Positions 20,360 through 31,959 of a DNA stretch of 64,000 nucleotides are shown here, piece by piece. This DNA is from Aedes albopictus (taxonomy: Eukaryota > Arthropoda > Insecta > Diptera > Culicidae): NCBI RefSeq assembly GCF_035046485.1, contig NC_085137.1:503398536-503462535 (forward strand), in the 5' to 3' direction. The stretch's first letter is position 1. The number at the start of each line of letters is the position of its first letter. The translations under genes and the position numbers were made by a program. The notes beneath the pieces are model-generated. The model was not told the origin of the DNA, ran no database searches, and saw only the letters and a program-made list of their open reading frames with translations.

Positions 20360-23300
20360 TTAAATTGAATATAGAAGACAGAAAAATTCTCAAAATATAC
20401 TAAACAGAAGGGAGAATATAATAAAGTCAGAGTACTGATAATGCAACTAGGGTAGAGAAGACGGAGCAAACATAGTTGATAGAGAATCCCAAAAACATGT
20501 AAAAAATAGAAAACACGGATGCAGAGTAAACAGAGAACACTCAGAAATTCTGAAAAGGTAGAGAAAATGTTGATAGCAGAAGTAACAAAGAAAGTCTTGA
20601 AGACAGGGAAGATAATGAAAATGATGAACAGAGAAATCAGGGAAAGATCAGTAGACAGGGAAATCTTCTGAAAACGTGAGACACAGAGAGAACAGAGACG
20701 TCAGATAATATAGATAAAAACAAAAAACAAAAAACAGAGTAGACGTAGAAAATGTAAAAGATGGAAAAGAACAGAAGACAGAGAAAAAGAAGTCTGACAA
20801 GACAGACAAAACAAAGATTGCAGTAGAGACAAGGAAGGTCTTGAAAACAGAGAAGATGTGAATATATTGAAAATGGAAAACAGGAAAAAAAATAGATTAT
20901 GAGAAAACAAAGGAGACAAAGAAAACACAGAAGACAGAGAGAAAAGAGAAGACGGAGAATTTAGAGAAGGAAAAGAGGACTGGAAATGGGGAACTAAAAA
21001 ACCACAGAAGATATAGAGAACAGAAAATCTTTTCAGTGGAGCGGACCTGGTGTGATGGTTAGAACACTTGACTATTACGCTGAGGACCTGGGATTGAATC
21101 CCACTCCCGATAAACTCACAAAATGTGAGTTCTTCCTTCGGAAGGGAAGTAAAGCGTGGGTCCCGAGATGAACTAGCCTAGGGCTAAAAATCTCGTTAAT
21201 ACAGATAAAAAGAAAACTTTTCAGCCTTCTCTGTTTTATGTTAAAAAAAAACAGGGATTGTAGAAGAGGCAACGAAAATCTTGCAGGCAGAGAAGACTGT
21301 GAGAATAGAGAAACATGAGAACATAGGGAGAGTAAACAAGATTCAGAAGACAAAGAGAACAGAAAGTATAGAGAAAACAGAGACGTTGAAGAAGGTATAA
21401 AGGATAGAAGGTACAGCTTCTGAATGTTTCGTTTTACAAAAATGTTACAAACTTAAGATAGAAGACCGTATAGTTTTCAAAATATACTTAAAAGATATCA
21501 AAGACTAAAGGCGGACAATACAGCTAAGACAGCGAATACGGAGCAAACAGAGAAGATAGAGAAGACGGAAATACGTAAAAGATGGAAAAGATAAAGAAAA
21601 CAGGAGACACAGGAAATATTCAACAACCTGAAAGCAAGACATGCAAACAGAAAAGCCTGAGAAGAAAAAGATGACAATAAGATCCAGTATACAGAGAAAA
21701 CCGAGAAGTCTGACAAGGCAAAGAAAACGAAGATTGCAGTAGAGTCGAATAAGATCTTAAAAACAGAGAAGAATCGAAAACAGAGAAAACAGAGTATGAG
21801 AAGACAGGGAAGGCAAATGAAACCTAGAAGTCAGAGAGAACAGATAAGACAGAGTATTCAGAGAAAATATCAAAGACTGAAGACTGACAATACAGCTAAG
21901 ACAGAGAAGACGAAGGAAACAGAGGAGATAGTGAAGACGGAATACATGTAAAAGATGGTAATGACTGAAGGCAAAGAAAACAGAAGACACATAGAAAACT
22001 GGGAAGACATGAAAACAGAAAAGCTTGAAAGGACCATGAAAACGTAGATTACAGAAGTGACAAAGAAGACTTGAAGACAGAGAAGGCGGTAAAAATGAGG
22101 GACAGAGAAAAAAGAAAGATCAGAAGACAGAGTAGGCAAGGAAGACCCTGAAGATAGAGATAATAGAGAATATGAAGAACACAGAGAAGACGGAGAAGAT
22201 GTAAAAGATTGAAAAGCCAGAAAACAGGAAAGACAGACAAAACAGAGCCACTTGACAACACAAATAAATCATAGATTGCAGTTGAAACAAGAATGCAGTT
22301 AATATGGAGAGCAGAGAAAACAGAGATACATGAGGTGACAGGGAAGGTGAACAAGATCCAAAAGACAGAGAGAACGGAAAATAAGGACAGAATAAAAGAC
22401 GTATATAAGGTAGGAGTAAAATATATAAGGTACTGCTCCTACTGAAAAATCCTGGATGTTTTGTTCAAAAAAAGGAAGAAAAATGATAACAGGTGACAGA
22501 AATTATTTAATTGAAGATGGAAAATAGTATAGTTCTCAAACAATACTTAACAGAAGAGAGGAGTTATCAAATACAGAAGACTGACAATGCAGCTAAGGCA
22601 GAAGATCTTGAAGATAGAGAAAACAGTGAAAAGGGAAAGCAAAGGATGAGAAGACAGGGTAGGCAAAGGAAACACAGAAGACAGAGATAACAGAGAAGGC
22701 AAAGAGGACTGTGAAAATGTGAAGACAAGAAACAAAAACAAGATCCTGAAGACAGAAAGAACAGAAAGTGTGGAGAAGACAGAGAGGATGTGAAATATAG
22801 AAGATGGAGATAGAAGAGGAGACATAGAAAACAGAGAAGTCTGAGAAGACAAACAATCTATTGATTGGAAGCAGCAAAGAAGATCTTGAAGACAGAGAAG
22901 AAAATTAAAATGGAGGACAGTGAAAACAGAGAAAGATGAGAAGACATGGGAGCCAAAGCAGGCACAGAAGACAGATAGAACTGAAAATACAAAGAATATA
23001 GAGAACGAGGGACACACAGAAGATAAAGAGGGCATAGGAGACAAAGAAGTCGTTCAGTTCAGAAAAGATAGTGAAAAGCGATAACAGAAAATATATAAAA
23101 CTCAAAAAAACTGATGAAACAGAAAAGGCAGACAAGACAGGTAAGACAATCTTGAACCGTCTTTTGAAACTCCTCAAGCAAATGATTTTTGTAGCTTTGA
23201 GTTCTGACCTCTAATACTGATCCGTTGACAGATATTAATAATTGACACTGAATTAGGTAGGTTGCAAGTAGTTCAAATGCGCGTATCTTTTAAAGGGAGG

Positions 23301-23560
23301 ACGGAGTTAAATGGTAGAAAATTTGTTTCACTCAGATAGCAGAACAAACAGAAATACAAGAAATGATTACGAAGACAGAGATGACAGAGAAGATGCATAC
23401 ACAGGCAGACGCAGAAAACAGAGATGGTAGCTAAATTAATCAGATGAAACGTAGAAAAATGAAGAGGCTGAGAAGACACAAAAAAAAACCGCAACGATAG
23501 AGGAGTCAGAGGAGAGAAAAAGAAGAGAAAAAAAATGAAAAACAGAGGATGAACATAAAA
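20360..23560. repeat. purine-rich satellite, AGACAGAGAA-type units
   Basis: About 3 kb of degenerate GACAGAGAAAACAGAGAAGA repeats with strong strand asymmetry: the plus strand is almost pyrimidine-poor. The reverse strand is therefore rich in Ser/Phe/Leu codons, producing many meaningless 60-165-codon frames. A SINE interrupts it at 21037. Confidence 0.88.
21037..21216 (+). mobile_element. tRNA-derived SINE inserted in the satellite
   Basis: The head TGGTGTGATGGTTAGAACAC (A-box-like) and B-box-like GGGATTGAATCCC are followed by a tail AGCCTAGGGCTAAAAATCTC and an A-rich end. Direct repeats CTTTTCAG flank it at 21029-21036 and 21217-21224, and the adjoining bases are also similar. A partial tail of a related element is visible near 23640-23690. 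Confidence 0.75.
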
Positions 23561-23822
23561 CGTCATGCAAAACAATTTTTCATTACATTAAAGTTTTTCA
23601 AGTTTCTTACGCACAAAGTATCCAGAAGGAAACTCTTCCTAAAGAGAGACGAACCAGCCACGGGCTGAAAGTCTCTACACTAGCTATAATAATAATAACT
23701 CTTCCTAAAAGGCTGAAAGGGGATTTCCGGGGAATGGTTTCTGGAGCTTTCGAAGAGTTGGAGTAGAGAAGATCATAAATGATTGGAGGTGGACAAACAG
23801 CGATTGAAGGAGAAATCGGGAG

Positions 23823-23842
23823 TGGGGGGGGGGGGGGGGGGT
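23823..23842. repeat. poly-G tract
   Basis: An almost uninterrupted run of about 18 G, possibly of variable length. Confidence 0.85.
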
Positions 23843-23869
23843 GTTGGAGGAGCTGAGGTTTGATCTAAG

Positions 23870-26200
23870 GTCTGGTTTGATAAAGAACTAATTTCTAAAG
23901 ATGTTCTAGGGTAATTAAAAACTTCCTTGAGCAAAGGCCTGAGGATCTACAATAGGCTGCGGCTTATTTTTCAAAAGTTGTTGAAACCTGGAATTCGTAC
24001 GCTCTTTTGGATTCTAATGACACAAAAAGGGAAACCTCTGAGTTTAAGCCAAAAATATTGAGATTTAGAGGTCGCGCAATCGCTTCAAAGTCGAATTTTC
24101 GAGTAATAAAAAGGTGTTTTCACTTCAAGTGCCATAACTTTCTCAATTTTCAACCGATTTTCAATCTTTTTTTTATGAATTTCTCACAAATTGAATTTCG
24201 AATAAACTCGTAGAACATCATTTTTTTCCAAAGTCACGCAAAATATGAGTTTTTGAAGATTTAATTCATTTTTTTCTTCTTTTTACAAAATTTTTTAACT
24301 TAAGAGCCCTATAACTTTTTAACCGTTTGACCAATTTTAAATTTTTTAGCTTGCTTTTGTAGATATTACTGTTGCCTAAGAATGCTGTGAATAAACTGTA
24401 CCTTTAAAAAACGTTTCAAAATAGATAAATACCAAAAACCATTCAGAAACACGTATTTTATTGGAAAAATCTTAATTTTGGCAAAATTTTAATAGTTTTC
24501 ATGCTTAGTTTCGAGTTCAAAGTGAAAAAATTATTCTAAATAATCATTAGGAAGCCTTAAAATTCAGTTTTTGGAGTGTTCTGAATCAAAAAATATTTTC
24601 ATGTTCGAAATGCGAGAAAAAAAAATTTGAAAAAAAAAATCCTCCAATATGTTCCATATCCCTAAATATGATGCTTAGTATCTGGTTTGGAGTAAAAAAT
24701 TGCAAATAATCGTCAAAAACTCCAATTATGCATGAAAAAATCAAATTTTAAGGCATGTTTTGGCAGTTTTTGGTGAAAAGTATCCTAAAAATGACTACTT
24801 TGATGAAAAGTTTGTTTAGGACAAAGATAGGCAACAAAAATATCCACAAAAGCAAGCTAAAAAATTTAAAATTGGTCATACGGTTAAAAAGTTATAGGAC
24901 TCTAAAGTTAAAAATTTTTGTAAAAAGAAGAAAAAAATGAATTAAATCTTCAAAAACTCATATTTTGCGTGACTTTGGAAAAAAATGATGTTCTATGAAT
25001 TTATTCGAAATTCAATTTGTGAGAAATTCGTAAAAAAAGATTGACAATCGGTTGAAAATTGAGAAAGTTATGGCACTTGAAGTGAAAACACCTTTTTATT
25101 ACTCGAAAATTCGACTTTGAAGCGATTGCGCGACCTCTAAATCTCAATATTTTTGGCTTAAACTCAGAGGTTTTTCTTTTTGTGTCATTTGAATCCAAAA
25201 GAGCTTACGAATTCCAGGTTTCAACAACTTTTGAAAAATAAGCCGCAGCCTAATCTACAAGCATGGTTCTTTGGAGAACTATAATTTCCAAACACGTTCT
25301 AGGTTATCCTGGAGCTTTCTCGAGTACGCGCCTTAAGACCTATAAGCGTAATCAAGGGTTTATCATTACATTACTGATGCGCTGTACCATTCTTCAGGTG
25401 CATGGAGTCTAGGGTCAATGGAGAACTAGTCTCCAAAGATGTTCGAGGGCATCTAAGAACTTTCGAGAACTTGCTTGTTATTACATTACTGATACGGTGT
25501 CACATCCTGCATGCCCAGGGAGCATAGTTTTGACGAGAAGTAATTCTCAAAGATTTTCTAGGTCATCTAAGAACATCCGCGAGTAAAAGGACTTAAGGCC
25601 TTTTACGGCATCATCAGCATCGGCAGCCATGTTGGATATGTGGCTCGAAATTTCAAAGTGATCATTCTCTGCCACCAAAGCGAATTTTCGTATGAAAAAG
25701 TATCATCCGATATGCTCACTCACAGTGATTGCGATGATACTTTTTCTGCTGCGTTGCTCCAGAATTGGCAGTTTTTTATCACTTCACAAATGCGAGGCAA
25801 ACAATCATTGAACAGCAAAAAGTCAATGATTCGTTTGAAAGCTTAGTGATGCATCATGACACCTTAAGATCTATAAGTGTAATCAATGGCTTATTGTTAC
25901 ATTACTGATGCGGTGTAACATTCTACAGGTCTATGATGCAAGGTTCTGTAGAGATCTAGTTTCCAACGATTTCATAAGTCACCCAAGAACTTGCGAACAG
26001 GCTCAAGGTCTACAAGCATAGCTAAGCAACAACAATTGATTGATTGCACTTGTAGATCTTCAGCCCCCTACGCGCAGAAGTTTGTGGATGACCTATAACA
26101 CCTTTAAAAACAGTTCTTGATAGAACCATGCTCCAAAGACATGTAGGATGTTACACAGCAATAGTTTGAAAATCTATTGGTTAGCCTTGTAGAGACATTA
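23870..26200. repeat. degenerate long-period tandem repeat
   Basis: Recurrent blocks combine TTACATTACTGATGCGGTGT with GGAGAACTAGTCTCCAAAGA and CTAGGTCATCTAAGAAC, seen near 23880, 25270, 25370-25460, 25480-25580 and 25900-25990. The period is roughly 110-150 bases with heavy divergence. A foldback element (23953-25252) interrupts it. Confidence 0.6.
23953..25252. mobile_element. 1.3-kb foldback element with 8-bp target duplication
   Basis: The ends TAGGCTGCGGCTTATTTTTC and its inverse at 25252 start inverted arms of almost 600 bases each; the centre is near 24600. It is flanked by perfect ATCTACAA repeats at 23945-23952 and 25253-25260. An 8-bp duplication suggests the hAT or P group. There is no transposase. 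The arms contain only short chance frames, which appear mirrored on the two strands. Confidence 0.92.
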
Positions 26201-27754
26201 TTGGCAACCTAATACATCCTGAACACCATGAAGTTTGAGGAAACGAAGTGATTGACATACCAGTTACCTTAAATTCTGAATTTCGATATGGGTTACGTGC
26301 ATGTGTATTCGTATTTTGTCAAGAATGTGAAAATGGTGTTCTATATTCTGGGATGTTCCAGCCCAAGTAACATTTTGATAACTAATTAGTCTTGTAGAGG
26401 TTTTGAGAAGCGTCATAAAACCTAATACCTTTTATTTGAGTTTTTTTTATGGTTCTAAGAGTCTCTTCTAGTCTATTTGGATTCGATGTAATTAATAGCA
26501 TTGCATAACCTGTAATGACTCGTGAAACTCTTGAAATTTCAAATGTCATTTAAAGACAGTATTAGGATATTCCAGGTCAGCCAAACTACTTTGGAGTTCA
26601 GAACTTCAGCTCTACACTCGTAACAGTAGCCATATTTGCTATACTGAGTAACGTTGCATAATGAACCGTGGCTACTGCATCAATCTTCAAAACTATTAGA
26701 TTTTATTTTAAGCCTTTGGAATATTCAGGGTCGTCCAAAATGTTCTGGAGTTTGATTTTTAACAGTTACAGTAGCTATTCTCGCTACGAACAGTTACATT
26801 ACACATTCAAATATAGCCACCCCCCCTCCCCCCTGATTTTTTTTGTGAGATATTCCAGATCAACCAAAGCACTCCCGAAACTGATATGAAGCTCAGTTGT
26901 TAAAAACAACTACCGTTACATAAGCTGGTTTCTCTAAAGATAGTAACATTACACAACCCAACAGGGTCCATGAACATCTAAACTCTCAAGGGACATTCCA
27001 AGATATTTTTTGAGATGATTTTGGTCATCCAAACCGTACACTGCCGTGTTTCCGAAGTAATTCAAAGGAAATTTTCTTGAAAAATCGTTGTATTCGTAAT
27101 TTTTCAATAGCATTCAATAATTATCACAACTTTCCAATCAATCTATTTTAAGTAGAGCAACGCACGCACCGTATTCATGGCATTCACTCTCGCAAATCAC
27201 GCCCGCCACATGATCTTTCACATCGCTCACCAAACACACAAAGCAACACTCACAAACTACAGTAAATTCTCACATTTAACTCACTTCGCACTCACAACCG
27301 GATTTTCATATCTCACTCGTAAAACCACTCTCACGTGACACGTATGGCCATACATTCCCCGTCGCTGGATGTCGTCGCACGCCTTATTAATACACCCTTC
27401 TGCACTGTTTTCTAGCCAATTGTGTAAATATAACCAGAACTTCGGTTTCAACTGTTGTACCATTATTTTAACGCATATCTTCCATTCGATCCTCACATCT
27501 CATCCTCATCCATCCCACGCTTTTCTGTGACCGCGATTCGCTTCTTCCATTAACCATCCATTCATCGGCTCATCGATCATCGCCCGCGGTTGTCGCGCGT
27601 TGTTTCAAAATTGTACAAAAATACGTACCGCCCCTCTTTCTGAACCATCCTCGCGATACAAAACCAAAAACAATCCTTGTAAAAAATCCAGTGCAGGGAA
27701 TTATTCAAACAATACTATGCATCACCATCTTGATGACAGTCGCGATTGTCACAG
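26201..27754. other. intronic sequence, degenerate repeats only
   Basis: The part 26380-27020 contains diffuse repetition around AGTAACATTGCATAA / AGTTACATTACACA. The part 27170-27600 is C- and A-rich (CACTCTCGCAAATCACGCC and similar). No gene was found before the spectrin exon. Confidence 0.5.
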
Positions 27755-28193
27755 ACTTCTGGTGCAGCTGGAGGAGACCGAGCGGCACTTCGAGGACTTC
27801 TGGACGGTGCACCTGTCGCGGCTGAAGAAATGCCTGGAGCTGCGACGCTTCGAGCAGGACTTCCGGGAACTGCAAGCGAACTTCGATCGCCATCTGACCG
27901 CGGTATCGGATATGACCGAGATCGGCGAAACGGTGGACCGGATGGACCAGCTGATCAAGGATACCAAAGACTTTCAGGCGAGCTGTGCGCTGGATGTGGA
28001 ACGGGCCGATCAAGTGATCGCTACCGGGCAGCGGTTGATCGGAACCAAGGGTTGTATAAGTTCGTGCCCGCGGGAGGTGGTGCAACCCAAGTGCGATGAG
28101 CTGGCTAGGGTTTGCGAGCTGATCAACGAGCGTATTACGAAGAGGATCGAGACGCTGATCAAGGCCCGGGAGCTGATGGAGAGAGTGGAGAAG
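27755..28193 (+). CDS. MCF2L: DBS/MCF2L-like Rho GEF, spectrin-repeat exon 1
   Basis: The acceptor GCGATTGTCACAG gives one base that completes the Arg codon from 18045; the donor is GTAGGT at 28194, phase 0. The 146 codons read LLVQLEETERHFEDFWTVHL, SRLKKCLELRRFEQDFRELQ, then helices through IGETVDRMDQLIKDTKDFQ, VERADQVIATGQRLIG, VQPKCDELARVCELINERI and KARELMERVEK. This follows the vertebrate DBS sequence closely (LLAQLNETEAAFDEFW, FEQGFREV, GEQLIGNKHY, IRPKCDELRHLC). Spectrin repeats form three-helix bundles that position the catalytic part and bind partners. An in-frame ATG at 27719 lies in intron and should not be used as a start. Confidence 0.96.
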
Positions 28194-28202
28194 GTAGGTT
28201 GG

Positions 28203-28320
28203 GGAAACACGAACTTAACTGAACTTAAACTGAACTTGAACTGAACTTGAACTGAACTTGAACTGAACTTGAACTGAACTTGAACAGAACTTGAACAGAA
28301 CTTGAACTGAACTAAACTAA
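28203..28320. repeat. intronic 11-12-bp tandem repeat GAACTTGAACT
   Basis: About ten units of AACTGAACTTGAACTGAAC-type sequence fill most of the 173-base intron 28194-28366. Confidence 0.9.
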
Positions 28321-28366
28321 ATAGTCCACAATTGACCTAATAGTCCTGTGTCTTATCGCATTGCAG

Positions 28367-28576
28367 GCAAACAAGTGGTGCGCCCGGGGCATCGAGCTGT
28401 TGGCCACCCAGCGGATCGAGAAGTGTTCCGTGTCGGCGGAAATCGCCGAACAGAGCCTGCAGGAGATCCAGGAGTACCTGGCCACGGCGGCCGAGTTCAA
28501 ACTATCTAGTCCGAAAGAGTTCAAGAACGTGATCCAGGAGAGTACAACGCTGGAAACGAAGGCACTGGTGTCGCAG
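28367..28576 (+). CDS. MCF2L: DBS/MCF2L-like Rho GEF, spectrin-repeat exon 2
   Basis: Acceptor CGCATTGCAG and donor GTGAGT at 28577; 70 codons, phase 0 at both ends. It reads ANKWCARGIELLATQRIEKC, then SAEIAEQSLQEIQEYLATA and ends ETKALVSQ. KWC.RGI.LLA.Q...KC followed by ALQEIE-type helices is the signature of the second half of the DBS spectrin region. An exon with both borders in phase 0 could in principle be skipped without shifting the frame. Confidence 0.95.
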
Positions 28577-28659
28577 GTGAGTACCAGATACGGTCATTTC
28601 TATCTTGTAAGGAATTCAGAAATCATCAAGAAGCGTTTTATCTGGGGTCAAATCGTAGT

Positions 28660-28960
28660 TTCTTCGGAAATTTGTTCAGGACTTCCTCCGTGATTTCCGT
28701 CCAAGATTCGATGAAACAGCAGAGCTCCCACCAAGAGTTACATTTTACCTTGGGTATTCGTTCAGAAGTTTATTTGAAAATTGATCCCATAGACCCTTCG
28801 AGTATTGCTCCAGGCTTACCTTCGAGAATGTCTGTTGAAAATCTTTCGGGAGATCCTCCAGGATTATATTATAAAATTCTTTCGGATGAATTTGGCACTC
28901 TCAGTCTTGAAAATCAAACGACGTTTCGGCCATGGAATGTGGCCTTTTTCAAGTGAAAAA
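28660..28960. repeat. 12-bp minisatellite, degenerate block
   Basis: CTTCCTCCGTGATTTCC and CCTTCGAGAATGTCTG-like units, weakly periodic. Confidence 0.5.
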
Positions 28961-29096
28961 TTGATCTATCGTTTTCGTCCTAAATTGTCTGGTTTTTATG
29001 GAAATTTATGCAAAAGCTCATATGGAAAATTCTTCAGTGCTATCTTTAAGGTTTATTTAAGAGTTCATTTTAGATTTAAGCTTTAAAAAAAAGTAC

Positions 29097-29273
29097 ACGG
29101 ACACCGTCTTCAGCCAGAGGCTGTACAGACTGAACAAAACTTAACATTAGACAACGGACACGACATACATTATGAGCACCAGTGGATACGAGGAAGAAAC
29201 ATTTCTTCACCCTTTGGCATGTGGTTATACGCTAGGTGACGCTAACCGCACGGCCACAAGGCTCCACTAACTT
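29097..29273 (-). mobile_element. tRNA-derived SINE (GGACACCGTCTT family), copy 2
   Basis: Minus strand: head GGAGCCTTGTGGCCGTGCGG, then GTTAGCGTCACC, and the body to AAGACGGTGTCCGTG followed by TACTTTTTTTTAAAG. It matches 20155-20345 with moderate divergence. Both copies have diverged B boxes. Confidence 0.75.
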
Positions 29274-29289
29274 GATACTCCTAATAGTA

Positions 29290-30250
29290 TTGCTACAGAA
29301 GCTCTTGCCGAACTTCTTCTTGAAATTACTTCGGAAATTTCTCCGGAAAATTCTTCCGGAATTCCTCCAGGAGTAACTGTTAGATTTTCTTCACATATTC
29401 AAACGAGAATTCATCTAAGAAATCATTGGGCATTTCAACTAATGGTGTTTTTGGTAATTCCTCTAGCTGTTCTTGCAAAAACAACATAGACAGGGATACT
29501 TTCGGGAATATCTCCAGAATTCCTCTGAGGAATTCTTTTAGCAGTAAATTTGGAAATTTTTTTAGGAGTTCTATCGGAAATATGTCCAGGAGTCTCTTTG
29601 AGAATTCTTTCAAAAGTTTCTTGGATTCTTAGAGAGTTCCCCCAATTATTGAAGGAATTTCTTCAGGATTTGTTATTGGAAATCGTTCTTTCCAAATATT
29701 TTCCGTAATATCTTGCAGGAATTTTTCTTCAAATTCCTCCAAGAGTATTTCTAAAAATTATTCTAAAAGTAGATTCAAACATCCTTTCAAGAGTTCCGCC
29801 GTTTTTTTAAAGTTCTTTTGAAAACTTTCTGACAGTTTTTGAGGAACTTCTACAGGGTGTTTTTTCTTAAGTTTCTTTAAGAATTCTTGAATAGTTTCAT
29901 TTAAAATGCTGGGTGTTCCTGGAGTTTATTCGAGAAAGTTGCTAAAAGAATATCAATTCGCCCAAGAGCTCTTTTGGGTATTTCTTTAGGTGTATCTCAC
30001 TCAGAATTTTCTATTATTTCTTTCTGGATTTTTTTCAGAAGTTTTATTTCTTGATGGGTTTCTTCTGGCATTGCTTCAGGAGATTGTTCGGCAATTTCTA
30101 CAGGACTTCCTTTGAGACTTTGAGAATTTTTCACGAGTTCCTTGGGAAATTTCTCAAGGAGTTCCTTTGGAATTTCTTGATGGATTCCAGGACTTCTATA
30201 GGGAGTTTCTTCAGAAATTCCTCCAGGAGTATTTTCATAACTTCTTTCAG
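29290..30250. repeat. 12-bp minisatellite block
   Basis: GAATTCCTCCAGGAG and GAATTCTTTCAAAAG units in forward orientation. The short frames on both strands are repeat-derived. Confidence 0.7.
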
Positions 30251-30440
30251 GGGTGTAGTGTCTGCACGGACACTGCGGCTTGTCAGATAAATCGACTCTA
30301 ATGGCCGGATGCGAATCATGCAACCTACTCGCGTGAAATACTTCACAATACTGAAGTTTCATTTTATCTTGATCGATTGTTTCGTTTGCTTTGTTATATG
30401 CCCGGCTTATCCTTTTCTTAGTATCCCTCTCATTTCCTAC

Positions 30441-30518
30441 ACTGCCTATGGTCGCATAATTGTCCCATATGAATAGGAAAACCAGCAAAGATGGGACTGA
30501 TATGCGATCATGGGTAGT
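30441..30518. mobile_element. short MITE, ACTGCCTATG family, copy 1
   Basis: Near-palindromic: ACTGCCTATGGTCGCATAAT at the left and an inverted ATATGCGATCATGGGTAGT at the right. A related 68-bp copy lies at 57939-58006. Confidence 0.75.
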
Positions 30519-30717
30519 ACATTCATTCATCCTTCCTGTCCTACTCTCTCATTATTTAAAAAATCAAATATATTCGTCACCAACATTCACTCTGTTTACA
30601 TTTCACTTAGTTGTAGTAAAACTTACATTTGCCTTCGTTCTCTAAGCGATATTACCAATCATCACCATCACAATCATCATTATTTCCAACCAGCTTCTTT
30701 GCCACTTTCATTTCAAT

Positions 30718-31590
30718 TTTCTCTTATCTCTTATCTCTTATCTCTTATCTCTTATCTCTTATCTCTTATCTCTTATCTCTTATCTCTTATCTCTTATCTC
30801 TTATCTCTTATCTCTTATCTCTTATCTCTTATCTCTTATCTCTTATCTCTTATCTCTTATCTCTTATCTCTTATCTCTTATCTCTTATCTCTTATCTCTT
30901 ATCTCTTATCTCTTATCTCTTATCTCTTATCTCTTATCTCTTATCTCTTATCTCTTATCTCTTATCTCTTATCTCTTATCTCTTATCTCTTATCTCTTAT
31001 CTCTTATCTCTTATCTCTTATCTCTTATCTCTTATCTCTTATCTCTTATCTCTTATCTCTTATCTCTTATCTCTTATCTCTTATCTCTTATCTCTTATCT
31101 CTTATCTCTTATCTCTTATCTCTTATCTCTTATCTCTTATCTCATATCTCATATCTCATATCTCTTATCTCTTATCTCTTATCTCTTATCTCTTATCTCT
31201 TATCTCTTATCTCTTATCTCTTATCTCTTATCTCTTATCTCTTATCTCTTATCTCTTATCTCTTATCTCTTATCTCTTATCTCTTATCTCTTATCTCTTA
31301 TCTCTTATCTCTTATCTCTTATCTCTTATCTCTTATCTCTTATCTCTTATCTCTTATCTCTTATCTCTTATCTCTTATCTCTTATCTCTTATCTCTTATC
31401 TCTTATCTCTTATCTCTTATCTCTTATCTCTTATCTCTTATCTCTTATCTCTTATCTCTTATCTCTTATCTCTTATCTCTTATCTCTTATCTCTTATCTC
31501 TTATCTCTTATCTCTTATCTCTTATCTCTTATCTCTTATCTCTTATCTCTTATCTCTTATCTTTTATCTCTTATCATCATCTTTCATCTC
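30718..31590. repeat. 7-bp tandem array (CTCTTAT)n, about 120 copies
   Basis: A very homogeneous array of TCTCTTA; the only variants are three TCTCATA units near 31141-31162 and a TCTTTTA unit near 31560. It decays into TCTCATCTTTCAT-type sequence until about 31930. Since 7 is not a multiple of 3, each forward frame cycles through the same heptapeptide (LLSLISY) without stops, creating 369- and 549-codon frames. These are artefacts of the array. The reverse strand has a stop in every third unit. Confidence 0.97.
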
Positions 31591-31959
31591 TCATCACTTA
31601 TCATTTCTCATCTTTCATCTATTATCTTTCATTTCTTATCTCTCATTTCTCATCTCTAATCTCATCTCACGCACCTTTCAACTCTCATCCCTCATATCTA
31701 ACCATCATTATGTTTATCATTATCATCACTATCTCTGATCCTCATTTCTCATCACTTATCTCTCATCTCAGACCTCTCATTTGTCACCTCTCAACTCTCA
31801 TTGCCCATCACCCATTCACCTTTCAATTCTCATGCCTTATCTCTCACTTCTCATCAATAATATCTCATCTCTCATCCCACATCATTTATATCTCACATGT
31901 AATATCTCTCATCTCCTTTCTGAACTCTCATCACCCAGGTTCCCTTGCGCATTCCTCCA

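Noticed and set aside
20701..23575. Series of minus-strand frames rich in Ser, Phe and Leu that look like membrane proteins
   Set aside because: They are the reverse complement of the GACAGAGAA satellite; low complexity and no consistent start.
24007..25198. Frames starting MDSNDTKRE/KTSEFKPK on both strands
   Set aside because: Mirror translations of the two arms of the 1.3-kb foldback; no gene.
27600..27754. N-terminal extension of the spectrin exon frame with in-frame ATG codons
   Set aside because: It lies upstream of the acceptor that joins exactly in phase with the exon ending at 18045, so it is intronic.
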